A stretch of 35,253 nt of DNA from Bacteroidota bacterium (GTDB taxonomy: Bacteria > Bacteroidota > Bacteroidia > NS11-12g > UBA955), in contig CANFXY010000012.1 in the NCBI GenBank assembly GCA_947451105.1, positions 1 through 35,253 of the forward strand. The letters run 5' to 3'. Position numbers and translations under genes: made by a program. This document shows, piece after piece, positions 8,672 through 17,067 of this stretch. Positions within the stretch are counted from its first letter, which is position 1. Each line of letters opens with the position of its first letter. The notes beneath the pieces are model-generated. The model ran no database searches and was not told where the DNA came from. It saw only the letters and a list, made by a program, of their open reading frames with translations.

Positions 8672-10000
8672 CCTCGAAATTTCATTAATTCTATTTGCAT
8701 CAAGTTTTAGGAAAGTAAACAGCAACATACTAAAACTGATTAACGAGGAACCTCCGTAGCTCATAAAAGGAAGTGGAATTCCAATAACAGGCAATATGCC
8801 TAGTGCCATGCCTATATTAACGAAGAAGTGAAAAAACAAAATAGAAGCTGTACTATATCCAAACACCCGACTAAATACATTTTTTTGTCGCTCAGCCAAA
8901 TAATATATTCTTCCGATTAACAGTAGATAAATTGCTATAAATAAAGTTGAACCAAGAAATCCATATTCTTCACCTACGGTACAAAATATAAAATCCGTGT
9001 GCTGCTCTGGAACCAACTTAGCCTTTGTTTGGGTACCATTGTTAAAGCCATTACCAACCCATCTTCCTGCACCAATACTAATTTTTGATTGCCTAACATT
9101 GTAGCTATAGTCCCTTTTAGATTCAGACTTTTCTTTCTCTTTTGATTTTTCAAATTTAAAAATGCTAAATCCTTGAGATTTTTTAGCATAATACTCATCA
9201 ACATCCTGATTCAATGTCACCAAAATTCTTTGCTGCTGATGCGGTTTTAGGATTTTCGCAAAAACAAAATCCAAACTCAAAACATAAAAACTAGAAGCTA
9301 AAAAAACAGTTACGGCTAAAAAAACCAGCTGTTTTCTAACGCGGTTAAAATAAGTAAACAGCCCGCAAATAATCAACAATGCTATAATTATTTGTATGGA
9401 AGGCAAAAGTATGGTAGTGACAAAAATGGCCAGTAAATAAACCCCCAAAATCAGCCACCATCCAGAGAGACCTTCCCTAAAGAGGACTAAAACAAAACAA
9501 CCGAAAACCAAAGCTGAGCCAGTATCATTTTGCAAAAGGGTTAAAAGCATTGGAAACAATATGATACCAAAACTGATGAGAATATTTCTTTTGCCTTCAA
9601 ATTTCACATCAAAAGTCCCCAAATATTTAGCGAGTGCAAGTGCTGTGGCATACTTAGCAAATTCGCTTGGCTGAAGCTTAAAAGAACCTATCTTAAACCA
9701 TGCTTGGGCACCTTTGTTAAATGAGCCTGTAGCCAACAAAACCAGCAGCAAACCAATTACAACGATATAAATACCATAGGCTGAAAAGTTGAAGAATTTA
9801 TAGTCCGTCAATAGAATTAGAAATACAATAATGGCGCTTACGCCAATAAAAAGCACTTGTTTACCGTATTCTTTTGTAAAATCAAGTTTCAAAACCTCCT
9901 CAACACCACTATTGGCAGAGTATATATTGATTGCGCCAAAAATGACAATTAGAATATACAATATGACACTCAACCAATCTATATGTAGCTTTTCTTCCAT
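8663..10000 (-). CDS. rodA: rod shape-determining peptidoglycan glycosyltransferase RodA
   Basis: SEDS-family glycosyltransferase that polymerises peptidoglycan for cell elongation in the inner membrane together with PBP2 (established). 445 aa with about ten membrane segments. Conserved pieces: AWFKIGSFKLQPSEFAK, LLQNDTGSALVFG, ISIGAGRWVGNGFNNGTQ, PEQHTDFIFCTVGEEYGFLG and the C-terminal ALGILPVIGIPLPFMSYGGS. The segment around residues 265-300 contains a charged stretch (KFEKSKEKEKSESKRD) in the large periplasmic loop, longer than in the E. coli protein as far as I recall. It starts 3 nt after the mrdA stop and is the last gene of the mre operon. RodA rather than FtsW follows from the neighbours. 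Confidence 0.95.
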   Translation of the reverse strand: MEEKLHIDWLSVILYILIVIFGAINIYSANSGVEEVLKLDFTKEYGKQVLFIGVSAIIVFLILLTDYKFFNFSAYGIYIVVIGLLLVLLATGSFNKGAQAWFKIGSFKLQPSEFAKYATALALAKYLGTFDVKFEGKRNILISFGIILFPMLLTLLQNDTGSALVFGCFVLVLFREGLSGWWLILGVYLLAIFVTTILLPSIQIIIALLIICGLFTYFNRVRKQLVFLAVTVFLASSFYVLSLDFVFAKILKPHQQQRILVTLNQDVDEYYAKKSQGFSIFKFEKSKEKEKSESKRDYSYNVRQSKISIGAGRWVGNGFNNGTQTKAKLVPEQHTDFIFCTVGEEYGFLGSTLFIAIYLLLIGRIYYLAERQKNVFSRVFGYSTASILFFHFFVNIGMALGILPVIGIPLPFMSYGGSSLISFSMLLFTFLKLDANRINEISRLN

Positions 10001-10003
10001 GAA

Positions 10004-11866
10004 TTATTTTGGTTTTACTATCATTATAGAATCTTTAACTGTAGTTGACTTGCCAGTCAAGTTAGCCTTCAACATCCGATCTAGCATGTCTGGCTTTTGT
10101 GATGGCAAGCTTCTGTCCTTAGACAAATAGCGCTCAATCATTAAATTCGCTATTGGAGCTGCATAGTCCGCTCCATATCCACCATTCTCAACAATCACAC
10201 ATATTGCTATTTTAGGATTATCGCGAGGCGCAAATGCAATAAATATCGAGTGGTCTTTTCCATGTGGATTTTGAGCAGTACCCGTTTTAGCGCAAATAGT
10301 TATACCAGGTATGCCCGTTCTACTGGCTGTGCCTCCAGGTGAACACACATTCGCCATACCAGCAATAACGGTGTCAAAATACATCGCATTGACCATGGTA
10401 TAATGTCTTTGTTTAAAACTTGGCGGTACAAATCGCTGATCCCCTATCGATCGGACAACATGTGGGGTGTAATAATATCCTCTGTTTGCAATAATGGCAG
10501 CTATATTGGCCATTTGCAAAGGCGTTAACCCTATTTGCCCTTGACCAATGGACATAGATACAACATTAGATGAACGCCAATTTTTTCCAAATTCGTGTTC
10601 AAACCACGATGGTTTTTTTACGATTCCTCGAGACTCCTCGGGCAAATCTATTCCTGTGTTTATACCAATGCCAAAGCTATTTAAATATTGCGTCCATTTA
10701 ACATAGGCATCTTGCACCGAATTGTACCTTGGATTATCTAATATACTTCTGTATACATAACAATAATAGGCATTACAACTTTTGGCTATACTGCTCTTTA
10801 AATCCAAAGGAGAACCATGCGCGTGACATCCAACCGTAATCGAACCCATATGATAACCACCATGACAAGGGTACTTAGTATCTGGTGTCAACACACCTTC
10901 TTGCATTCCTATGAGAGCTTGTACTGTTTTAAATGTAGATCCCGGAGGATAAGGCGCTTTCAACGCACGGTTAAACAAAGGTTTCGATGGATCAAGCAGC
11001 AAAGATGCAAAGTTTTTATTACGCCTCTGCCCAACCAATAAATTAGGATCATAGTTTGGACTGTTGACGATACTCAAGACTTCGCCGGTTGAAGGCTCAA
11101 TAGCGACAATTGAACCAATTTTATTTGCTAATAACTGTTCACCAAAAACTTGAAGATCTAGGTCTATTGCTGAAATAACATTTTGTCCAGCAGATGGCAA
11201 ACTGTCAAATTTACCACCAGCAAAACTCCCTTGCTGTTTGCTAAACTTATCAACCAAAACAACCTTTTTACCCTTCTTCCCCCGCAGATAAATCTCATAA
11301 GATTTTTCTAAACCAGTTATACCTTTGATATCTCCGGGTTTATAGTATTTATCCAAAGCCAATTGCTTTTCTGTTACCTCACCCATATATCCCAATAAGT
11401 GGGCTGCACCATTAATATTGTAACGACGGTCTATTTTAGTTTCTATATAGAATGCTGGAAATTGATAAATAATTTCTTGCAACCTTGTGTAAAGATGAAA
11501 AGGAAGATTTTTATAAATGACTGAAGCTTCTCGCGGGTTGTATTTTGTTGCTTTTTTTAACCTTTTGTTAAACTCAATGGTATCCAGCATTAATTCCTTG
11601 CACAGTGCAACTTTGTCAAAATCTTTGGCTTTTTGCGGAATAACCATCAAATCATACACTGCATCGTTGTATACCATGAGCTTTCCATTTCGATCTACAA
11701 TAGTTCCCCTAGCAGGATATATTGTTATCTCATTCGATCCGTAGGCTTGAGCTTTATAATAATTGGAAGTGTCAATGATTTGCAAATAAAACAACCTACA
11801 GATAAATACAATGCCTATCAGGACTAAAATCCCAATAAAAACGTAGAGTCTTTTGCTTTTTTCCAT
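10004..11866 (-). CDS. mrdA: penicillin-binding protein 2 (peptidoglycan transpeptidase)
   Basis: Elongation-specific class B PBP, 620 aa, the usual length. It has one N-terminal membrane anchor (VFIGILVLIGIVFICRLFYL) followed by the PBP dimerisation domain (ARGTIVDRNGKLMVYN). The transpeptidase domain has the active-site Ser in PPGSTFK near residue 311, the second motif SCN (SKSCNAYY) near 359, and KTG (CAKTGTAQNP) near 527. The three catalytic motifs are intact. It works with RodA, encoded next with a 3-nt gap, and follows mreD with a 3-nt gap, so all belong to one transcript. It should be a target of beta-lactams that act on PBP2. Confidence 0.96.
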   Translation of the reverse strand: MEKSKRLYVFIGILVLIGIVFICRLFYLQIIDTSNYYKAQAYGSNEITIYPARGTIVDRNGKLMVYNDAVYDLMVIPQKAKDFDKVALCKELMLDTIEFNKRLKKATKYNPREASVIYKNLPFHLYTRLQEIIYQFPAFYIETKIDRRYNINGAAHLLGYMGEVTEKQLALDKYYKPGDIKGITGLEKSYEIYLRGKKGKKVVLVDKFSKQQGSFAGGKFDSLPSAGQNVISAIDLDLQVFGEQLLANKIGSIVAIEPSTGEVLSIVNSPNYDPNLLVGQRRNKNFASLLLDPSKPLFNRALKAPYPPGSTFKTVQALIGMQEGVLTPDTKYPCHGGYHMGSITVGCHAHGSPLDLKSSIAKSCNAYYCYVYRSILDNPRYNSVQDAYVKWTQYLNSFGIGINTGIDLPEESRGIVKKPSWFEHEFGKNWRSSNVVSMSIGQGQIGLTPLQMANIAAIIANRGYYYTPHVVRSIGDQRFVPPSFKQRHYTMVNAMYFDTVIAGMANVCSPGGTASRTGIPGITICAKTGTAQNPHGKDHSIFIAFAPRDNPKIAICVIVENGGYGADYAAPIANLMIERYLSKDRSLPSQKPDMLDRMLKANLTGKSTTVKDSIMIVKPK

Positions 11867-11869
11867 GGA

Positions 11870-12400
11870 CTAATTTCTAGCAGGTTTGTAAATCAAATTT
11901 TCAAGCAATAAAATCAAAACAAATGCGATTAGTGTGCTGCAAACAAACGAAGGCAATAATCGGGTAAAGAAATTATGGCCGTGTGATTCAATGAGCAAAA
12001 ACAAAAAATGATAAATAGCGGTAAAAGTTAGAAAGTAAGTCCATTTCCAAACCTGACCTTTTTTAGAGGTCCATATTTGATTATCCTCATCCCTAGCCCC
12101 AATAACATTTTCTATATCTCGTGTTGCATAATGCCTTGTAAATCCGATCAAAGTACATGCAGCTGCATGTATACCCCAAGACTGAAAAAACACGTCAAAC
12201 AAGAAACCTGCAAGGAAAGAAACCAATATCAACCAAGAATGCTGCATTGAGGATGGCAAAAGCAATACAAACATAACAATCAGCTGAGGTTGAAATAAAA
12301 ACCCGTAATAATTACCAATAAATATATTATTTAATACAAATAATTGCACAATCACAATTAAGAAAAACAAAGCAAAATATTTTAGTATCGATAATATCAT
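11870..12400 (-). CDS. mreD: rod shape-determining protein MreD
   Basis: 176 aa inner-membrane protein with about five hydrophobic segments, the usual MreD size. Sequence conservation in MreD is low, so the call rests mainly on its position between mreC and mrdA. It overlaps mreC by 4 nt (ATGA), indicating translational coupling. The loop around residues 105-120 (IGARDEDNQIWTSKKGQVWKW) is charged and lies between membrane segments. MreD connects MreC and the elongasome (family knowledge). Confidence 0.88.
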   Translation of the reverse strand: MILSILKYFALFFLIVIVQLFVLNNIFIGNYYGFLFQPQLIVMFVLLLPSSMQHSWLILVSFLAGFLFDVFFQSWGIHAAACTLIGFTRHYATRDIENVIGARDEDNQIWTSKKGQVWKWTYFLTFTAIYHFLFLLIESHGHNFFTRLLPSFVCSTLIAFVLILLLENLIYKPARN

Positions 12401-13248
12401 TTTACATTCAAGTTCTTTTTATTTAACTCAGCCTCCAGCTTTTCTATTTCATCCTTAAATAAGTCAATAACAATATAAACGGTTTGAATCTTGCCAAAAT
12501 TAACAGAAGATTTAACTTTAATATCGTAAAACGTTTCTGTGGTGCGAGACTTAAGACTTTCAATAACTCCAATTGGAACATTTTCAGGAAAATTCTTTGA
12601 ATAAGGGCTTGTAACAATATGATAACCGACCTTTAATGGCTCATATTTATTGATGTTCTCTAAATTCAAATAATTAGGATCTTTCCCATTCCAATTGACT
12701 GTTCCCTTCGTGTCGTTAAGCTCTTTTATTTTAGGGACAACTTTAAAACCTTCCGTATTTAAGACTGAAACGGCTATTGAATAATTGTCTGATACTTCTA
12801 CAATTGTGCCAACAACCCCTTCCGGACAAAACACCCCCATGCCTTTTTCAATACCTGAACTTTTACCCCTGTTTATTGTAATAAAATTATTCTGTCTGTT
12901 TGTTGAATTGGTTATTACTTGAGCTGGAAAATACTTATATCTTTGTTTGTATACCGTATCGTTTATTTCAAAGATTTTTTTTGATTCTACAACGTAGTTA
13001 GATCTCAACTTTCTTCTTAAATCTATATTCTCGTTATACAAAGCTTGATTCTTGGTGTATAAACCAAAATAATCAAAAATGGAACTATTTGCCTCGTGAA
13101 GAGATAGGCTTAGTTTTCTTGTATTGCTGTAATAAAATGCAGTTTGATAGGTATTAAACCTAATGATGGAAATGATACTTAAGATTTCAAGTAATAAAAA
13201 TAACAAGACATGAAGCTTGCTCTTAAGGTACTTGAATATAGAATTCAT
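12397..13248 (-). CDS. mreC: rod shape-determining protein MreC
   Basis: 283 aa bitopic membrane protein. It has an N-terminal membrane segment (LHVLLFLLLEILSIISIIRF), a coiled-coil-like stretch (NQALYNENIDLRRKLRSN), then the periplasmic beta-rich MreC domain with NFITINRGKSSGIEKGMGV and the downstream VGTIVEVSDNYSIAVSVL. The C-terminal residues of about 260-283 form another charged helix (FKDEIEKLEAELNKKN). It scaffolds PBP2 and RodA to MreB (established). It starts 3 nt after the mreB stop. Confidence 0.94.
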   Translation of the reverse strand: MNSIFKYLKSKLHVLLFLLLEILSIISIIRFNTYQTAFYYSNTRKLSLSLHEANSSIFDYFGLYTKNQALYNENIDLRRKLRSNYVVESKKIFEINDTVYKQRYKYFPAQVITNSTNRQNNFITINRGKSSGIEKGMGVFCPEGVVGTIVEVSDNYSIAVSVLNTEGFKVVPKIKELNDTKGTVNWNGKDPNYLNLENINKYEPLKVGYHIVTSPYSKNFPENVPIGVIESLKSRTTETFYDIKVKSSVNFGKIQTVYIVIDLFKDEIEKLEAELNKKNLNVK

Positions 13249-13251
13249 CTA

Positions 13252-14277
13252 TCAAGAATTCATTAAAAATTTAAATTTACCTATATTCTTTAAGGCAATA
13301 CCAGTACCCCTTACAACTGCTCTTAGTGGATCTTCTGCTATGTGAACAGGCAACTTTGTTTTAGCAGCTAAACGCTTATCTAAACCTCTTAGAAGCGCAC
13401 CACCACCAGTAAGATAAATACCGGTTTGATAAATATCAGCAGCCAATTCTGGAGGCGTATTTTCTAGGGCTTTTAAAATTGCCTCTTCTAATTTGACAAT
13501 TGACTTATCCAATGCCAAGGCGATTTCTGAATATGACACAAAAACTTGTTTCGGTATACCTGTCATCAAGTCACGACCATATACGGCATAGTCCTCAGGC
13601 GGATTATCAAGTTCTGTCAAAGCAGAACCAACATTAATTTTTATTTTTTCTGCTGTTCTCTCACCGCACAAAAGATTGTGCTGCCTTTTCATGTACTCAG
13701 AAATGTCCATGTTGAACTCATCTCCTGCAACACGAATCGACTGATCACAAACAATACCACCCAATGCAATTACAGCGATTTCACTTGTTCCTCCTCCGAT
13801 ATCAATAACCATATTGCCCATTGGCTCAGTTACATCTATCCCAATACCTACCGCTGCTGCCATTGGTTCATGTATCATGTAAACTTCTTTACCTCCAGCT
13901 CTATCAGCACTATCTTTTACAGCCCTTTTCTCTACCTCTGTTATTCCAGAAGGAATACAAATTACCATTCTTAACTGAGGAGAAAAAGTACTTCCATTTT
14001 TGTTGATTTTCTTAATCATGCCACGAATCATGTGTTCGGCAGCCTGAAAATCTGCAATCACACCGTCTTTTAAAGGTCGAATGGTTTTGATGTTGTCATT
14101 CTCTTTGCCAAACATCTGCATTGCCTCATGGCCAATAGCAATAACTTTTCCTGTACTACGCTCAATGGCAATTATTGAGGGTTCGTCTACAACTACTTGA
14201 TCTTTATGAATGATTAATGTATTTGCAGTACCTAGGTCTATTGCAAGTTCTTGTGTAAAAAAATTAAACCATCCCAT
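13252..14277 (-). CDS. mreB: rod shape-determining actin homologue MreB
   Basis: Actin-like ATPase that organises lateral wall synthesis. 341 aa, standard length. Phosphate-1 motif DLGTANTLI, the phosphate-2 region VIDIGGGTSEIAVI and adenosine motif GIYLTGGGALLRG are intact. The N-terminal MGWFNFFTQE is the short amphipathic start seen in MreB. It is the first gene of the mreB-mreC-mreD-mrdA-rodA operon, and its start faces the tetR gene across 136 nt. The presence of the whole operon implies a rod-shaped cell. Confidence 0.98.
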   Translation of the reverse strand: MGWFNFFTQELAIDLGTANTLIIHKDQVVVDEPSIIAIERSTGKVIAIGHEAMQMFGKENDNIKTIRPLKDGVIADFQAAEHMIRGMIKKINKNGSTFSPQLRMVICIPSGITEVEKRAVKDSADRAGGKEVYMIHEPMAAAVGIGIDVTEPMGNMVIDIGGGTSEIAVIALGGIVCDQSIRVAGDEFNMDISEYMKRQHNLLCGERTAEKIKINVGSALTELDNPPEDYAVYGRDLMTGIPKQVFVSYSEIALALDKSIVKLEEAILKALENTPPELAADIYQTGIYLTGGGALLRGLDKRLAAKTKLPVHIAEDPLRAVVRGTGIALKNIGKFKFLMNS

Positions 14278-14305
14278 TTCTTGAATTAAGTAATTATTGC
14301 TGTTG

Positions 14306-14332
14306 CAAAGTAAACATAAAAACCATAAACAA
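14306..14332 (-). promoter_or_regulatory. possible promoter of the mre operon
   Basis: The minus strand reads TTG (14332-14330), a 16-nt spacer, then TTACTTTG (14313-14306), one base from TAnnTTTG. It lies 28 nt before the mreB ATG. The spacer is short, so this is tentative. The rest of the gap to tetR (14314-14413) is very AT-rich with no palindrome I could identify as a TetR operator. Confidence 0.3.
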
Positions 14333-14413
14333 TTTGATTTTTATTTATATTTTTTTTAAGATTATATTCAAAATTCTCAATAAATGGCATAAAATTTGAT
14401 AAAGGTAGTCAAA

Positions 14414-15055
14414 ATGGAAACTCCTACCGAAAGCAAAATCACAAAAAGAAAACCTGGAAGGCCATCAACAAATGACTCCAGAAGACGAGAAATACTAGAA
14501 AAATCAACTGAGTGTTTTATAAAATTTGGCTTTAATAAAACCACTTTAGACGAAATTGGTGAATCAATTGGATTTAATAAAGCTGCGCTTTATTACTACT
14601 TCAAAAACAAAGAAGAACTTTTCGTTCAAGTAGTTAACAACCAGCTTACTATAGGCTTAAATAAATTGCAATCAGATATATTTGATATGCCAGATGACGA
14701 GGCGAAAATTTTAAAATATCTTTGGAATAGAACCCAAGTCTACACCAACTTAATTAAACTAACCAGCCTTTCAAGTGAAAACATCCTGGATTTAAATAAT
14801 ACTTTTGAAGAAATATATGCTCCCTACAAGAAATTAGAAATCAACTTCATGAAGGGCATTTTGTCAAAAATCAACAAGAGTAAAAGCCAAACTGAACATG
14901 ACAATTTTGCAGAGCTAATTTTAGACTTAGTTAATGCAGTTGGACTATCGGCCTTGTTGGTCAGAAACATCACCAACCAATCTCAATTTCTTGAACAATA
15001 CAACATCAAGAAGGAGACAATTGTTAAGATGATGCTTAAAGCTTACAACGCTTAA
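14414..15055 (+). CDS. TetR/AcrR family transcriptional regulator
   Basis: About 213 aa. The N-terminal helix-turn-helix is typical of TetR: RREILEKSTECFIKFGFNKT, then TLDEIGESIGFNKAALYYYF, then KNKEELF. It is preceded by a basic, AT-hook-like tail (KRKPGRPS). The C-terminal ligand/dimer domain (residues about 80-213) is not recognisable. The longest frame opens with TTG at 14396; the ATG at 14414 gives a normal N-terminus and is preferred. A weak -7-like AAAATTTG sits at 14391-14398. The next gene follows after 19 nt and the third overlaps it, so the regulator probably controls its own operon; it may also affect the divergent mre operon, which is speculation. Confidence 0.9.
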   Translation: METPTESKITKRKPGRPSTNDSRRREILEKSTECFIKFGFNKTTLDEIGESIGFNKAALYYYFKNKEELFVQVVNNQLTIGLNKLQSDIFDMPDDEAKILKYLWNRTQVYTNLIKLTSLSSENILDLNNTFEEIYAPYKKLEINFMKGILSKINKSKSQTEHDNFAELILDLVNAVGLSALLVRNITNQSQFLEQYNIKKETIVKMMLKAYNA

Positions 15056-15074
15056 CAACAATAAAGTTTAGTTT

Positions 15075-15689
15075 ATGACATCCATTTGCAAATCAATAGC
15101 GATTGGATTCGTATTGCTACTTTTTGCGTCAAATTCTTGCACCAACAAAACAAAAACTTCTCAAGCTTCAAATCTTGACATTGTGTATTTTGAAGAATTT
15201 GATACTTCAATTTTAAAATCTCTAAAACTCGATATAAAAAAGTTTTATGGCATCAACACAAACTCTGTAAAGTATGACAAACTGCCAATTTCAACTTATT
15301 ACAGTCCTAGGAATAGATACCGTGCCGATAGCCTAATTAAATACTTAAATTTACATAAAAAACAAAGCAATAATTTGGTTTTAGGGCTCTGCACTAAAGA
15401 CATTTCCGTTTCAATTCACAAAGCAAAAGACTGGGGTGTTTTTGGGTTTGGTTATTGTCCCGGCAATTCATGTATTGTCTCAAGTTTTAGATTAAAAAAA
15501 GATTCGAAACCGGGTTATTATTCAAGAATAAAAAATGTAGTTTTACACGAGCTAGGGCATAACCTTGGCCTGACGCATTGTCAAGACACCACTTGCTTAA
15601 TGGTCGATGCAAAGGGAAAAATGAGCAGCATTGAAGGCGAAAACAGAAAATTATGCTTAAATTGCCAGCAATATTTAAATGGCAATTAA
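15075..15689 (+). CDS. archaemetzincin family zinc metallopeptidase, predicted lipoprotein
   Basis: 204 aa. The zinc site is HELGHNLGLTHC at residues 158-169, followed by QDTTCLM and, exactly 17 residues after that Met, CLNC at 194-197. This is the complete archaemetzincin (AmzA/AMZ, MEROPS M54) signature: HExxHxxGxxHC, x4-C-x-M, x17-CxxC, which provides a catalytic zinc and a structural zinc held by four Cys. The N-terminus has a lipoprotein-type signal (IGFVLLLFASNSC), so the enzyme is probably exported and lipid-anchored at Cys22. Physiological substrates of this family in bacteria are not established. It lies between a TetR gene (19 nt) and a GT-C gene, which it overlaps by 11 nt, so the three are co-expressed. 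Confidence 0.85.
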   Translation: MTSICKSIAIGFVLLLFASNSCTNKTKTSQASNLDIVYFEEFDTSILKSLKLDIKKFYGINTNSVKYDKLPISTYYSPRNRYRADSLIKYLNLHKKQSNNLVLGLCTKDISVSIHKAKDWGVFGFGYCPGNSCIVSSFRLKKDSKPGYYSRIKNVVLHELGHNLGLTHCQDTTCLMVDAKGKMSSIEGENRKLCLNCQQYLNGN

Positions 15690-17067
15690 CCAAGCATTTT
15701 TAACAACAAAATCATTCCTAACCGAGTCATTCAAGCGTCGATTGTCTTATTTGTATGCCTTTGTTTCTATATTAATTTTTAACGGATTAGCAAAATTTTT
15801 GGATTATTCAATTGGAGATGCAGACGGGGTAATTTCCGGTCAAATGCGTTTTGCAATATTTGACATAAACATTATCTTGAGTGCCTGGTTTTTGTTTAGT
15901 TTGTATTTTAAGTCATCCAGAATTTCTGACATCAACATCCCTCAAAAAAACTGGATTGCTCTATTTGGATTTGGCCTTTTACTGAGAGTTCTCATGGCAG
16001 CCCTTGGTCATAATTTCGATTTAGAATCTTATGAAATTGTCGCCGATATTGTAATCAATGGAGATAGCGTTTATGCAAACACAACAAGATACAACTACGG
16101 ACCAATTTGGGCATATATTTTGGCATTTCTTAAGTTAATTGCGAGCATTGGATCATACAATCAAAAATTATTTCATGAGTTAATTGTTATTTGCTTATTC
16201 ATTGCAGAAGTAGTTTTATATAGAGGCATTTACAAGCAAACTAAAAATAATTTATTGATTCTGTTGTTGCTTTTCAACCCGATTAGTATTGTGATCATCG
16301 GCCACCATTCTCAGTTTGACATACTGGCAATTTGTCTAGCTTATTATGCCTATTTGAATATAAAAAACAAAAAATACAATACCGCCATTCTTCTGCTTGG
16401 CATTTCATATAGCGTTAAACACATCATGGTATTCTTCCCATTAATGCTGTTATTTAATCAAGAAATCTCACTAAAAGAACGCGTTAAACTTTTAACAATC
16501 CCGGCCTTAATTTTTGCTTTAAGTTTTATGCCATTTTACAATGATTTTGAAGCAATAAAAACAAATGTATTGTCTTATCAATTCAACAACAACCAAACTT
16601 TTCTAAAGCATTTACTTGACTTGGCAATACCTGGATTTATTACTAAAATGGGCTTCTTCAAATTGCTGCCTATTTTCACTGGTTACAAATTCATATGGTT
16701 GTTGATTTTCCCTAGTATTGCCTATTATGCATATAAATGGAAAAATACAGACATTTTTAATCTATATCTGCTTTGTATTGTAGCTACTTCACTTGCAATT
16801 AGTGAGCAGTATTTTCTCATCCCTTTAATTGCGGTATTTGCATACCGTAAATATCTATTTTCTTGGATATATGTCTTTTTAGCTTCCTATTATATTCTGT
16901 TTGTTTCCTTCAACAACACGTCCAAATATTTTTCTCTTAAATCGATAGGAATTGCGCTAGATTTTGAATGGTACCAAATTGGATTTGCACAAGTTCAAAT
17001 GTGTTTATTTGCGCTTTTATTCCAAATTTTATACCGCAGCTACAAGCAAAGTAAAATCTCAAACTAA
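15679..17067 (+). CDS. GT-C-type polytopic membrane glycosyltransferase-like protein
   Basis: 462 aa with about ten or more hydrophobic segments. The first extracytoplasmic loop contains GHNFDLESYEIV (acidic D-x-E as in GT-C catalytic loops), then a loop with NTTRYNYGPIWAY; a later loop has IGHHSQFDILA, resembling the His-rich element of ALG6/ALG8- and PIG-M-like enzymes. GT-C enzymes use a polyprenyl-phosphate sugar on the outer face of the membrane (established). The donor and acceptor here are unknown. The start ATG lies inside the end of the archaemetzincin gene (11 nt overlap). The 3' end overlaps the convergent wecB by 4 nt. Confidence 0.65.
   Translation: MAINQAFLTTKSFLTESFKRRLSYLYAFVSILIFNGLAKFLDYSIGDADGVISGQMRFAIFDINIILSAWFLFSLYFKSSRISDINIPQKNWIALFGFGLLLRVLMAALGHNFDLESYEIVADIVINGDSVYANTTRYNYGPIWAYILAFLKLIASIGSYNQKLFHELIVICLFIAEVVLYRGIYKQTKNNLLILLLLFNPISIVIIGHHSQFDILAICLAYYAYLNIKNKKYNTAILLLGISYSVKHIMVFFPLMLLFNQEISLKERVKLLTIPALIFALSFMPFYNDFEAIKTNVLSYQFNNNQTFLKHLLDLAIPGFITKMGFFKLLPIFTGYKFIWLLIFPSIAYYAYKWKNTDIFNLYLLCIVATSLAISEQYFLIPLIAVFAYRKYLFSWIYVFLASYYILFVSFNNTSKYFSLKSIGIALDFEWYQIGFAQVQMCLFALLFQILYRSYKQSKISN

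Noticed and set aside
13546-13974. 142-codon open frame opposite to mreB
   Set aside because: Antisense shadow of a well-conserved gene; composition is Tyr/Ser/Cys-rich without family features.
14278-14413. TetR operator in the mreB-tetR gap
   Set aside because: No palindrome of useful length could be found by eye in the AT-rich gap.
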